Notes under the pieces: generated by a model
Seen by the model: the letters and a program-made list of their open reading frames with translations, nothing else
The model's database searches: none
What the model was told of the DNA's origin: nothing
Assembly: GCA_027605045.1 (NCBI GenBank)
Contig: JAQFWX010000019.1
Coordinates: forward strand, 744,001-808,000
Length of the DNA stretch: 64,000 nucleotides
Reading direction: 5' to 3'
Source of the DNA: Phallus indusiatus
Lineage: Eukaryota > Basidiomycota > Agaricomycetes > Phallales > Phallaceae
Part shown: one piece after another, positions 13,915 through 24,832 of the stretch
Position numbering within the stretch: position 1 is the first letter of the stretch
How the letters are laid out: each line of letters starts with the position of its first letter
Position numbers and translations under genes: made by a program

Positions 13915-16020
13915 ATGACATCTGCGTCTGCCTTTTCTTCTCCCGGAGAAGACGCCATCAAACGAACAATCGACGTCAATCCAGACGAAAATGATGTTTT
14001 AGTCCCCGAAACTGAGGAAGATCTTGCTTTGTTTGAAGAAGTTTATGATGTGGAATGGACTGTTCAAGAAATTATCAGCCGGGAATACAAACAGGTTTGG
14101 AAGGGTTCGAGAGTCTCTTTAAGTCCTCGGTGATGTAATTTGCTTTTGTCACAGATCGCTCTCCAGTTTCCAGATGAGCTTCTGCATATCTCGGTCCCAG
14201 TGTACCAATGTCTAAAAAAACGCCTGTCGCCTGATACTGCTTTATACATATTGGCCGATACTTCGTATGGAAGGCAAGTCCTATCTCACCATTGCCTTTT
14301 ACTTCCACTCACCTACGAGATTGGTGTGTTGTTTAGTTGTTGTGTAGACGAAGTCACTGCACAACATGTCAATGCGGATCTTATCGTTCACTACGGCTAT
14401 TCTTGCTTGAGCTCGTCCGTAAACACATTCTGTTTGTACTGGCACGTTTATTCAACGACCTTATAGGCCTTCAAGACTACCCGTACTTTTTGTCTTCCCC
14501 AAAAAGAAAATAGACATCAAGTTAGCGGTTGATGCTCTGTTGGATACGCTGCTCCAGCAGCAAGACAATTACAACGTAATATTAATTCCCGATGTAGCAT
14601 ACGCTCATGTATCTGGTATGAATTTGCTTTTCAACTTTTGGCAGATGAATGTTATTAATCTTGTAACATAGATAATTTATATGACGAGCTACAATCCTCT
14701 AAACGATTACCACCCAGTACTAAAATTTTGTACAAGCCCATACCTAGACGTGCATCACCTGATAGCCGCCAGGTTTTAACTCAAGATGCAACACAGGTCA
14801 ACTCGTCCTTTCATCGTCGATACATCTTACCCGAGGGAGTTTCCCTATCTTCCTGCGTCATTATATATATTGGGAGTGAATCGCTAGGATTAACAAATCT
14901 CTTAATGACCCATCCGGATAATACGGTTAGCACAAGTAAAGTCTAGGACATGATCCGCCACTGATAATAACAGGTTATATCTTATAATCCATCCAATCAT
15001 AACTCTGGAGCTAAGATTGAATCTGCGAGAACGAATAAGCTACTGATGCGTCGATATGCAATAGTCCAACGAGCCCGCGACGCGGATATATTCGGTATAC
15101 TAGTGGGAACACTTGGTGTTTGTACGTCCTTCCGGAAGTTCTCAATAAATCTCGGTCTCTTATATATATATTTTTTTTGTATAGCATCATACCTTCCCCT
15201 CATTTCGCATTTGCGCGATCTCATCCGCAAACAAAAGCGAAAATCTTATACACTCACGGTCGGAAAACTCAACCCTGCCAAGCTCGCCAACTTCGCCGAC
15301 ATTGAATGTTTTGTTCTTGTAGCTTGTCCTGAAAACAGTCTTATTGAATCAAAGGTAAATTCAATTATTATTAGTTATCTGTTAGTCACTGTGATTTAAA
15401 AAAGACAACAATTTAGGAATTTTACCGGCCGATTATAACGCCGTTTGAGTTGTTTTTGGCATTGAACGACGAACCGATTTGGCCGGGAAATTATATACTA
15501 GATTTTGAACATGTTATAGAGATGCAAAAAAGTGATGATAATGGTTAGTTCCTCACCTTCGTGGCAGTCCTCGTAAACTCGACGAATTAATAGGACAAGA
15601 ACTTGAGGACGGGGACAAAGATAAAGACCCGGATAGACCCATGTTCAGCCTCACCACAGGAAAATACAGATATGTAAAAAAGTATGAGACTGGTAAGAAT
15701 ACACAGCTTCATTCATAACTTCACCTTCACACTCAGCTAACACAGAAGATGCAACGCCGACTTCCCCCGGCGAGTCCTCTTCGGAGCTAATCATACGAAA
15801 CACCGACACGGCTCTAACAAATCTTGCTAGCAATGCTGGAGGTGTGTATATATACGATAGTTTATGTGAATGTATTATTATTTACTAAAATTCGCATCCA
15901 GTCAATTTTCTCAGAGAAAAGACTTTCAAAGGTCTTGAGCAAAGGCTGGGCCAGGATCTGCCGAGCGTCCTGAAACATGGAAGAAGTGGGATTGCTAGGG
16001 ATTACAATGAGCAATCGTAA
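13915..16020 (+). CDS. DPH2: Diphthamide biosynthesis protein 2 (DPH2)
   Basis: Dph2 pairs with Dph1 in the radical enzyme that moves the 3-amino-3-carboxypropyl group of SAM to the target histidine of elongation factor 2, the first step of diphthamide formation in the cytosol. Visible family features in order: the acidic N-terminus [56 protein letters not shown] (Fe-S cysteine region), [67 protein letters not shown] (late cysteine) and [15 protein letters not shown]. The end [11 protein letters not shown] is followed by TAA at 16018-16020. There are about eight short introns. It is divergent from the MAPR gene and convergent with the GH5 gene. Confidence 0.95.
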
Positions 16021-16352
16021 ATGATTTAACTTCGTCCCCGGAGTATTCTGCCGCGTTCGTGTTATATTAGATATATAAGACTTTGAAATTGATTGACCAT
16101 CCCGTGTACAGTGTACTTAATAGGCGACGAGGCGTAATAGATGAACGTTGAACGTCGCATGGTCTTGAAACGGTGTCTATGTAATTTCAACTCATAAGGG
16201 AATGTATCAAACAGTAAGAAACAGGGCATAGGCAACAAATAATGTACAATCACGTTGATGAAAAATCACCCTCCTAAAAAATACTCCTTTGCTTTTCTTA
16301 ATCCTTGTCTGAATCCATGGTCTGTTAAGTGTTTTCAGACATGCCTTATGTA
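16021..16352. other. Intergenic between convergent DPH2 and GH5 genes
   Basis: A 332-bp 3'-3' intergenic region. A short minus-strand open frame here has no recognisable content, and I see nothing else. Confidence 0.5.
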
Positions 16353-18101
16353 TTACCCGTCAGCTAACAATTCAAACGTACCAAATTCCCAGATGTGCTG
16401 ACTATGACCATTATCAGAAACGTGTTCCGCTCTTCGTCGCTTCAACCATTCACCGACAAAGCCCAATTCTGAAACACATGGTGCGGCACCGGAGCCATTG
16501 GGTCTGAACATGAAGAACAGAAAGGCGTCCTCCCATCCTTGAAGAAATCCCAGTTCAAAGCGCCAGCGCTCGTACCCACTACCTCCTTGCTGGGACCAAT
16601 AGTTTTCATGCTGCGTCAACGCAATCTTTGCTTCCTTTTCGGCTCTTTCCTTGTCATCACCCAACCGCGCCTTTTCTCTCCTTATCCCGTGATATTGGGG
16701 CGTAATTTCAGCTTGAACCGTATTCTTCAAACTCCACCCTGCATCCCACCCGTCCTTTTTCAAAGTCCAGAACCAAAATCCGGCAGTACACATTTGGAAA
16801 CATCGAAGCTCCGCTTGCGCGAATACCCGACGTTGCCTGTCCTGCTCCCCAGCTTCTGAACTACGCAGTGACGAGGGATTCAACGCAGCTGAAAATTCCC
16901 CTACAACTATATTTCCTGCTGTAGTTTCGAAACCATTAACAAGAGATTCCGGAGGAAGTCTCTCCGCCAGCTCCTCGCCTGACTGCCGAAGATCATCGGC
17001 AGTGTAACAACGATAAAGATGGTGGTCTAACACCACAAAATCCTCACGGCTTTGGATGAACTTGGAGTATGATCCTGTATTCCAGCAGTCGCTGATGTAT
17101 AAAGGGAATTCCGTACCCACTTTTTCGCGGATAGAATCTAGAGCTGTCTGATACCATCTTGGGAGAAGAGCGTTATTCTGAGGTTCGTTGACTAATTCCA
17201 GACCAACGACGTTTGGAATGCCTGAAATCTCATTTGCTAATATAGTCAAAACATTTGTCGTATGTTGAAGATGTTGCTTCTCGTAAAATTTGACGGGTCC
17301 ATTGATCCCACTGTGCGCGTCTCCGTTTTGCTTGCCAGGTGCTGCATGCAAATCTAGGACGCAGCGTCAAAACTGTTCTTAAACCAGATCATTTCGCCAT
17401 ATCAACCGACCAATGAGAACGCCGACCCCGTAGCTCTCTGCCTTCTTAATCGCTGCGCAAATTCGCGGCCAAGCTCCCTCAAAAACCCAGCCGACTTTAT
17501 CGAACGGAGTTCCAACAACAATGGATGGATCCAATGCGTACAGATGATAGTATCCGATCTATTCTATGATTTAACAGCAAAATAAAATCTTTCAACCTCA
17601 TGACTCACAGGCAAACGAACGGAGTTGACACCATGGTCAACGATCCACTTCCAATCCTCATCTATAATCCACGTATCCCAATGATGCTCCAAAATTTCTC
17701 TAGGTCGATTCCCAATCGCGACGTCATAATCGCTGGTCGCAGGGGATGCGGCCTCCAAGAACGGTGCGGACGTTATCCACTTTTCTAGCACAAACCAAGA
17801 CCCTGCAAGGAAACAACAATCAAAGCTACTCTTGACCACGTGTCGAGGTGCAAGGGGACATACCAAGGTTAACACCATATTGACGACGATATCGATACAC
17901 GTCGCTGTCTTGTCCTAAATTATGTTTCATAGGAACTATATGTTGTCTCTCATGAAGAGGAGACTTGTGATTGAACTTCTTCAGTAACTGGGAGAGTTTC
18001 ATGACAGTTGGTGATGACGTCATCCAGGAAGCTGCACCTCGGAGGTCCTGTGACTCCTGTCTTCCAGCTTTAAATATGTCATGAATTTCGAAGAGGGACA
18101 A
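16353..18101 (-). CDS. Glycoside hydrolase family 5 protein (intracellular beta-glucanase-like); N-terminus unresolved
   Basis: This matches the fungal GH5 group of yeast YBR056W, related to exo-1,3-beta-glucanases. Motifs in order: VYRYRRQYGVNLGSWFVLEK, WKWIVDHGVNSVRLPIGYYH, VGVLIDLHAAPGKQNGDAHS, VVGLELVNEPQ (Glu is the acid/base), FVVLDHHLYRCYT, IVVGEFSAALNP (Glu is the nucleophile) and CTAGFWFWTLKKDG. A C-terminal extension follows, with HENYWSQQGGSGYERWRFEL and a second Phe/Trp-rich segment. The join GVGVLI-DLHAAPGKQ across the intron near 17350-17380 keeps frame. No signal peptide is visible, in line with the intracellular group. The 5' end is uncertain: the frame is open up to an acceptor at about 18102 (LSLFEIHDIF begins there), so at least one further 5' exon must lie upstream. 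I could not place it with confidence. Confidence 0.85.
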
Positions 18102-19940
18102 CTAAAAAAGGAAAGTCTTAAACTCTAATTTTGGTACCCGTCACCATTTGATCATATTTTAAAATCATGATTATAATAGGTCACGGAACTGAGAGAGATG
18201 AAAGAACGTCAAGGCCCATCCCAAACGGATATTCTCATACTGTGCAGTTCCGACCCCACAACCCATTTAGTACCACCTAGAACTTTCGGTATCAGCGATT
18301 ACCCAATTTTGAACGTGAAAAACCACTTTCTGGGGTTGTTGTCATGATGGGCTGACGATCTACAAAATGAAAGTCCAAGTCTGAATTTAGAAGATTAATA
18401 TTGGCATGCCCTAAATCCCGCTCAAAAAGGAAGCCATATTCCAACAAAATGCGTAACAGTATAAAACCAAGGTGCACTTCGTGTACTATATAAAGAAAGA
18501 AAACGCTTCGCTTCGTAACGTTTGTTCTTCCCGAGGCAACTTTCTCTCCAATCTCAATTAAGTGTCAACATCCCTTCAATGATAGTCGGAACACTGTAAA
18601 CTTCTTAATTCGCACCTTTTGACTCCATTAAAATGTGTTAGACTTTGAGGAGTTTTTGGATCGTGGACGTTTAACTGTGAAACACTGGATGAACTGCTTC
18701 GGGAAAGAATATGAACATTTGACATCAATACTTAGGTTACCTTGCATGAGATCTTCAGTTTGAGATATAGGTTACGAATGACACGCGACGAAGCAGGAAT
18801 AGTCCAGTGGCACTTACTGACATTGACAACTATCGCCTTATGGTGCCAATGGGGTCGGAACGAAGCCCAACTCGAGTTGAATTTGAAAAAAGTAGATGAT
18901 TTCCAACCTGTTCGGTTGCTTTATACACATACGCTATGAACCATCATTGACAACGCTTGGATCGACACATACTATTAAATTGTGTCGATTCGTCTTAGCT
19001 CTGCATATCAAATCACACCTCAAAACAACACCTCAGAATTATAGCTGAGCCACTTCCTTAGATCGTTTTCGTCATAAGTTCACCAACCAGCGGTCGCAGT
19101 AAACACGTCACTGTTATTCTTCACTCATTAGAGATATTTTTCCGCAGATTTGGTGAGTGAAAATATTCTGCCGACATAAATAAACTCCTCGAAGGTCTTC
19201 CGAAGTTCTTTTTTTTATTGAAAGATCCCAATCGTTGACAGGACTAGGAGCCATTAATTATTGAGTGATTTCCATCGATTTCATGCTACGTCAACCACAC
19301 ATACACATACGCCATCCGAAACAATTCGAGACACGATTCGAAACTTCACAGAATATACTTGATCATCATCTCGCATTCAGCTGCAGGTTGTAACATTACT
19401 TCTTTGAAGCGTAATTTCGCCATGCAATAATCATAAGATAGTACTTTTTACCGTGTTTGGAGTTTAATGATGCATCTCTAATATTATCACCGAAATTAAG
19501 CGGGTGGCTCATCTTTGTTCCCTGGAGAAGAAAAAAAAGAATTTCCGATTTACCTCAGCCACCCACAAAGACGCCGAGGCTCGCGCGACATACATACGAT
19601 GAGCCACCTAGACGCGCCATCGATAATCGATAAAGCTACAACTGAGCTGCTCTCGTGACCATTCTGCATTGACCCATAATATATACGGCTATTTCGCGTT
19701 ATCGATGAGCGATAACAGACATGACAAAAAACCCTCCTAGCTCTTTTTTTTCTTCATGTTTTTATTTTATTCGTGATAAAAAAACATGGATTACCACCGG
19801 AGAAAGAGCGCGAGTGAAGAATGACTATACGTTCAGTGATTTACATATCAAAAAGAGCCTAAAAGAAGGAACAGAGATGGATGGAATTCATGAAGAGTAA
19901 TTACTAGATGGGCGGAAAGATGATGATGGATGATGAAACG
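18102..19940. other. Gene-poor stretch upstream of GH5 gene
   Basis: The first 250 bp probably hold the missing 5' exon(s) and promoter of the GH5 gene; candidate minus-strand ATGs lie near 18266 and 18345, but their phases do not join cleanly. The rest, about 1.5 kb, contains no supported gene. ATCGAT-rich palindromic bits occur near 19619-19640 and 19700-19715. Confidence 0.5.
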
Positions 19941-20585
19941 TTATGTGGCTTTCAAGTTGTTAATTCCTAGAAGCTCGACCTCGAATTTTAGAGGTGAATT
20001 TGCAGGAATGATTGGCGGAAAGCCACGCGAGCCGTAACCCTGTTAAGAAAAATTAGTGCTAAATGGACTATGGTATGGGGCACACAAAACATACATAATC
20101 CGAGCTAACATGGAGGATAGCTTTCTCTCCTAGCGACAATTGGGGTACACCTATTTCAGTTCGTCAATATATGCTATTCGCCCTTAAGTGGACAAACTGG
20201 ACGGACCCTCATCCCACCCTTTGATAACCTTCCCAATCCCAATTGTTGTCACAAAAGGGTCGTTCCTAACCGAAAACACAGTATTAAACACGAGCCATAC
20301 TATGTGTCACCATAATAGTGTCACCCACCTTTCTCGACTCGAGTCAAATGTAGAACCGTCCGAAAGTGTTCCAACATAGTGAATCTTGACCGTATCTAGA
20401 ACGGTATCGCAGTAGGTTCTCAATCTTTCATCAACCGCCAAAACGCGCTGAACAGACGTACCGCCTTTCTTCGGATATGTTTTACCATCGCCTGGAGTAA
20501 GCCTTTCTATCTCAACACCCTGAGGTTACAGCGTTTATCAAACCTCAAATCGCAAATCTCATAGAAAACGAGGTTTAAATACCAT
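19941..20585 (-). CDS. FPR1: FK506-binding protein 12, peptidyl-prolyl cis-trans isomerase
   Basis: FKBP12 is a cytosolic prolyl isomerase and the receptor of FK506 and rapamycin. Five exons can be joined: ATG alone (20585-20583), [43 protein letters not shown]-type segment [38 protein letters not shown] and the last exon [32 protein letters not shown] with TAA at 19941-19943. Conserved pocket residues are present: Tyr of IHYVG, Phe and Asp of TFDSS, Val-Ile of KVIKGW, Trp, and Tyr of DYGYG. An apparent insertion after PKKG is a 66-nt intron (donor GTACGT, acceptor TCTAG) that restores KKGDTVKIHY. The first coding exon consists only of the start codon, followed at once by a GTATTT donor. Length is about 108-110 residues, the normal size. 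Confidence 0.94.
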
Positions 20586-23500
20586 TATGAATGTCGGTAA
20601 ACAATGAGGTCGATACTGAACAGATGGAGGGATAAAGAAACGAGATGAGACTTAGAGCTCATGGCTCATTAAATACGCAATCTTGATCATTGTTAGACGC
20701 CCATGATCCAGTTTCAAGATCCAGTGATCCCATATTTGATTGTGCGTCGCTTGTCTTATGTGTGTCTAATTGGTCTTATCGATTGGCACAACGCGCTCCG
20801 TTATGAATCATGACAACGCAATTGAACGAATAATTAAATAAATCAACAATGATCTCCAAGAGGATCAACAACCATCACCGTCAAAACAAATAGAGCTTGG
20901 AATGGAAGTCAATTAATGCGAGTCCAGTACCGAATAGTTTCGTGTCGTCTATCAAAACTAAAGCTCTTTTTCCAAATGGGAATAAAAACTATAAGCTTTT
21001 CCCCGATATTTACACTTTGTCCGCCTTCATGACATCGATGATTATGAGACGTATGTATATGCACAGTCATAATCGGTGCAAACGTATTCTCATCTTTTCT
21101 CATTCTCCTTTCTCCGAGTGCATCGATACGAAGGGCCCTCTTTTCGCCAAGATCAACCATATCTAGGAATAATCAATGTCGAGTGCTGTCAAATGGCGTT
21201 TCGGTATTTCCACAGCCTTCGGTATTGAATCCATTCGCTTCCTAATATACATGATGGTTCTGCTTCTTCTTCCCATGGGATACGCCGAGCCAACTGATAT
21301 TGAGGGTTTTGAGCCCCAGGATTTTGAGTTCACTATAGCTTTGTCAAAAAGATTGTGAGAGGATGGAATCATACTAGTAGCAATCAAGGCCGATATCTTG
21401 CTACTAGCAGCAAGGATTCAGTGGCATTTTCTTTCACCCAAACAAGTATAGAACGGCGACAACACCGAGTCATTTAAAAACTTTCATTTTACTTTTTCCC
21501 TCTGAAGTCATTAATTCGCACGCCACATGCATATATATGTATGTCTAAAAACTATCTATTTCCACATAGGTCTATGGGTTCCATTTTTCCCATCAATGAA
21601 ATAACCACCTTTCAGGTCTCACTTGCCATGTGCTTCAAAACAGGAAATTGATCACCGACACATACCGTTCGGGAAGTGAGGATCTATTTTATAAGGTAAA
21701 ATAGAATATGAATATTTTTAGAGGCTCATCGACATCATTATTGAAGAAGCAGCGCAAGAACACATGATGACACCGTTCATAGTAACCTTTTCTAGAGAAG
21801 AGAAGAACAGAAATAACAGAGAAAAATAATATAATTGATTCAAAAACTCTGACAGGTTGCACATGTTGTAATGTAGTGCCGTCCACGGTGTAATAAAAGC
21901 CCTATAGTATATCACCTTTACAGTGACTCATGAGAAGACGGTTGTGGCCACGTTTCACTGATCACAACCAGTACCCATATGCAGATTTGACATTCTTTGT
22001 TAAAAATAAAACTCGGAATTCTCTTAAACAGGTAACGCGAACCGGTCTTTAAGCCTGGAGGCAGATACAAATTTAAGCATCGTAGAGAATCTTTTCTGAG
22101 AGCCCGGAAGATACATATTGACGCTGTGTCCCTATCTCCACTGGCAGAAGTTCTTTTATGTTGCCTATCTATTCTTCTATGTCAAATCATAAATATAGAG
22201 TCCCTGAAAAGGAAAAAAACTTTGTTAAGAGTCCCGAATCTATGCTGATATCTCAAAGAAAATAAAAATATAATACGGGATATACTTTATATAATCAGCG
22301 ATTATGTATTTGATTAGATGCACAAAATAAAAAGATTATTATCTTGCCTTGCTACTATTTTACTGAGATACGCAGGGTTTATTAACATTAACGAAATTGA
22401 TGGCTATATCGGTCAAATGTTTCTTAGCCGGCACAGGCAATGTGATAGTTGGCTCGTGATAAGAATGTCTCTAGTTCCCGACGATAGGGTGACGGCTGTT
22501 AGAAAACAAGAAATTTTGATCGAACAGTCATGAGACCATTTGTAAAATTAAAAACAGCTCAGTGGTCTGTGCTTTGGGGTTGATGTCTTCCTTCCGATTC
22601 AATGACATCTAAGCAGGCCACCTTGGTTCATGGCAATTTTACGAAATATATATATTTAGGGGACATCACGGTTGAAAAATCCAAATGATCACGAGAGAAT
22701 TCTTCTGCGTCCTGCCCATGCATCTTCAGCAAGTTTAATTAATACTAAGTTGTAGTTAAAAATACCTTCTCTTCTTCTTTTTGCTTGTCTTTTTTTAATC
22801 CCACTGATTTGATCTACAGAAGCACTGAAAGAAAGACAAATTTCTCATAATAAGGAGTGCCTTCCCATGTGCATACGTGACTTGTATCGCTTATCTCCCG
22901 AGCCTAATATTTATCGGAAATGGCAATGAATATCAAGTCACTTCTTCTTCGAGTTAATGCTTCCTTTATCAAAACAAACAGAATTAACGCCTTCGAAGTT
23001 TTAAAAGAGGTAGCTTTAAGGGAAAAGAGCCGGTCTCGCCGTGAGTGGCACATGCAGCGTCTGATCATGGTACATTACATCAACTGAAGGAGCCGATGAA
23101 GAGGAAGGTAAATACGTGAAAAAGACGAAGAGATGGAATTGTAGTGTGAGATATTCCGGAAGACAACGGAGCAAGAACACAGTGAGATAAAAGTGAGATA
23201 GCGATTTATTTCGATCGCGGAACTCTACCCCCACACCTCGATCCTTCTCTTATCTTCACCTTCTGTAAGTGTTATATACTTCCCGTAAAACTTCGCATGC
23301 GATAAAAAAATAAAATAAAAAAGGAGAAGTAATGGATTCTGGAAGACAGCAAGGGACTCAAACCGCCGTTTCAAAACGAGCAATCTGGAAGCGTTGCTTG
23401 TGACAGCACGAAATGCGCCAGAGTGTTGTCTATCGTTCGTAATAGCAATTGTTGAAGACGACTAACTGAGATCAACACCGTGGTTGAAAAGAAGGAATAT

Positions 23501-23826
23501 TTGATAACGGGTGGTTTGAAACCCAATACCTAGCTTACACAAGAAGGGAAACATAATCAAGGAAACACGAGTCTGGACAATACTAACGAGGTGATTCGTA
23601 AGAAAAACAAACACAGCTAGCACGCGACTAGCCTGACTGTTACGTATGATTGCTAACTCCCACGCCGAACTGGGCCGCGCTCAGTGCGACTCCTTCGCAC
23701 TCCTTCGTCCGCAATTACTCAAATACTTCTTAGTTTAGATTATTTTTTTTGTTGCAATTAGCCTAAGGCCTTCTTTGAAACGCTGAGGAATGATAAGTGC
23801 ACGTTACATAATATAATGAACGCCCA
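20586..23826. other. Long gene-poor region between FKBP12 and an inverted-repeat element
   Basis: The proximal part should be the FKBP12 promoter. No open frame longer than 90 codons exists and none shows family motifs. Minus-strand frames at 20909-21160 and 21163-21387 are adjacent but do not join into a recognisable domain. A small plus-strand frame from the ATG at 22927 (54 codons) cannot be supported. AT-rich composition suggests non-coding or decayed DNA. Confidence 0.5.
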
Positions 23827-24730
23827 AAACAAAGTTGCATGCCATAATAACGTCCCACGACCTTCCGTAACGGTCCCGTGACAGTCCTTAACGTCCCGCG
23901 CGAGTCTGATTTCTGCCGAAGTTGTCCTCCACCGTCCCAACTTTCAATTCCTCTTCATCTACTGATGCGATTTTCAAAGTCGAAAGACAAAAAAGTTTTT
24001 ATTTATTAGTTTAAATAAGATAAAATTATTTTCAAGTTATAATAATAGAACATGACGGAATGGTGCCCTCAAAACATCGATGACGCGTCTCAGTTTTTCG
24101 GCGTCTATGAATAGGGACTTCGTGAATTTCAGCAAGTTCTGGTGTGTTTTGGCGATCTCGCTTAAGTTCAGATAGGCGCTCACTGTAAGACTCCAGCCGA
24201 GAAGGCCGCTCGTCTGGATTTTGCATGGAACACTACATATTAATGCACAGTAACACTGTTTTTTGATATGTACTTTGTTCATATATTATGAAGAGAATCA
24301 TTATGAAAAGAATATATTAATAAAATTCGGAGCCAGGAGTACTCTGTGTTATTCTGTTGTGAAATGAGCAAGAAATAAATGATAGTTTGAATTTACATTA
24401 TATACATGGGAAAATGCGCGATTGAAGCTTTCTATATAATTTTCCAAAATTCTCCTTACTTATAGCTATTCAATCATCAAAAATCTATCCAAATCTATCA
24501 AGGAAATGCTGAGATATTGAAAGTTGGGACAGAAATGGTTGGACACATATGACGAATATTGTTCAGGGAAGTGACGGGAATGGTTCGGGGAATTGAGACC
24601 GTAATAGTTGAATTCAGGGACAGACGCGGCTGAAGGGCGCGACTGTTACGACTGTCACAGGACCGTTACGGACAGTCGTGGGACCGTTACGGAAAGTCGT
24701 GGGACACTATTATAATTTGCAACAAAGTTT
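23827..24730. mobile_element. Putative non-autonomous inverted-repeat element (about 0.9 kb)
   Basis: The left side (23827-23948) and the reverse complement of the right side (24516-24730) align. Both carry ATAATA then (C/T)GTCCCACGAC, TTCCGTAACGGTCCC, GTGACAGTC and, at the inner limit, GTCCCAACTTTCAAT. The right arm is longer because it holds two copies of a 21-bp unit (GGACCGTTACGG followed by ACAGTCGTG or AAAGTCGTG). The interior (about 23950-24515) is AT-rich and has no supported gene; two overlapping minus-strand frames at 24032-24282 show no transposase motif. Ends and target-site duplication could not be fixed. This fits a MITE-like DNA element or a decayed remnant. It ends about 100 bp before the chromate-transporter ATG. 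Confidence 0.6.
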
Positions 24731-24832
24731 GACGCACGTTCATGATCTTGGTGTGCCTAGCATGGGAAAAAAAACCTTGGCAAGGTCCCTCGAACTCTTC
24801 CTTGTTCTTCGCTCTTCGCCTCAGTTCCAATC

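Noticed and set aside
18241..18345. Upstream minus-strand ATGs as the first exon of the GH5 gene
   Set aside because: Peptides from 18345 and 18266 look plausible, but their phases do not join to the acceptor at about 18102, so the 5' end is left open.
20909..21387. Two adjacent minus-strand frames that at first suggested a second FKBP-like gene
   Set aside because: Phrases such as VDLGEKRALRI look faintly FKBP-like, but no splice join gives the FKBP core motifs, so the similarity is too weak.
23341..23530. Possible tRNA B-box-like strings (for example GGTTTGAAACC)
   Set aside because: They deviate from the consensus, and no A box or cloverleaf could be built around them.
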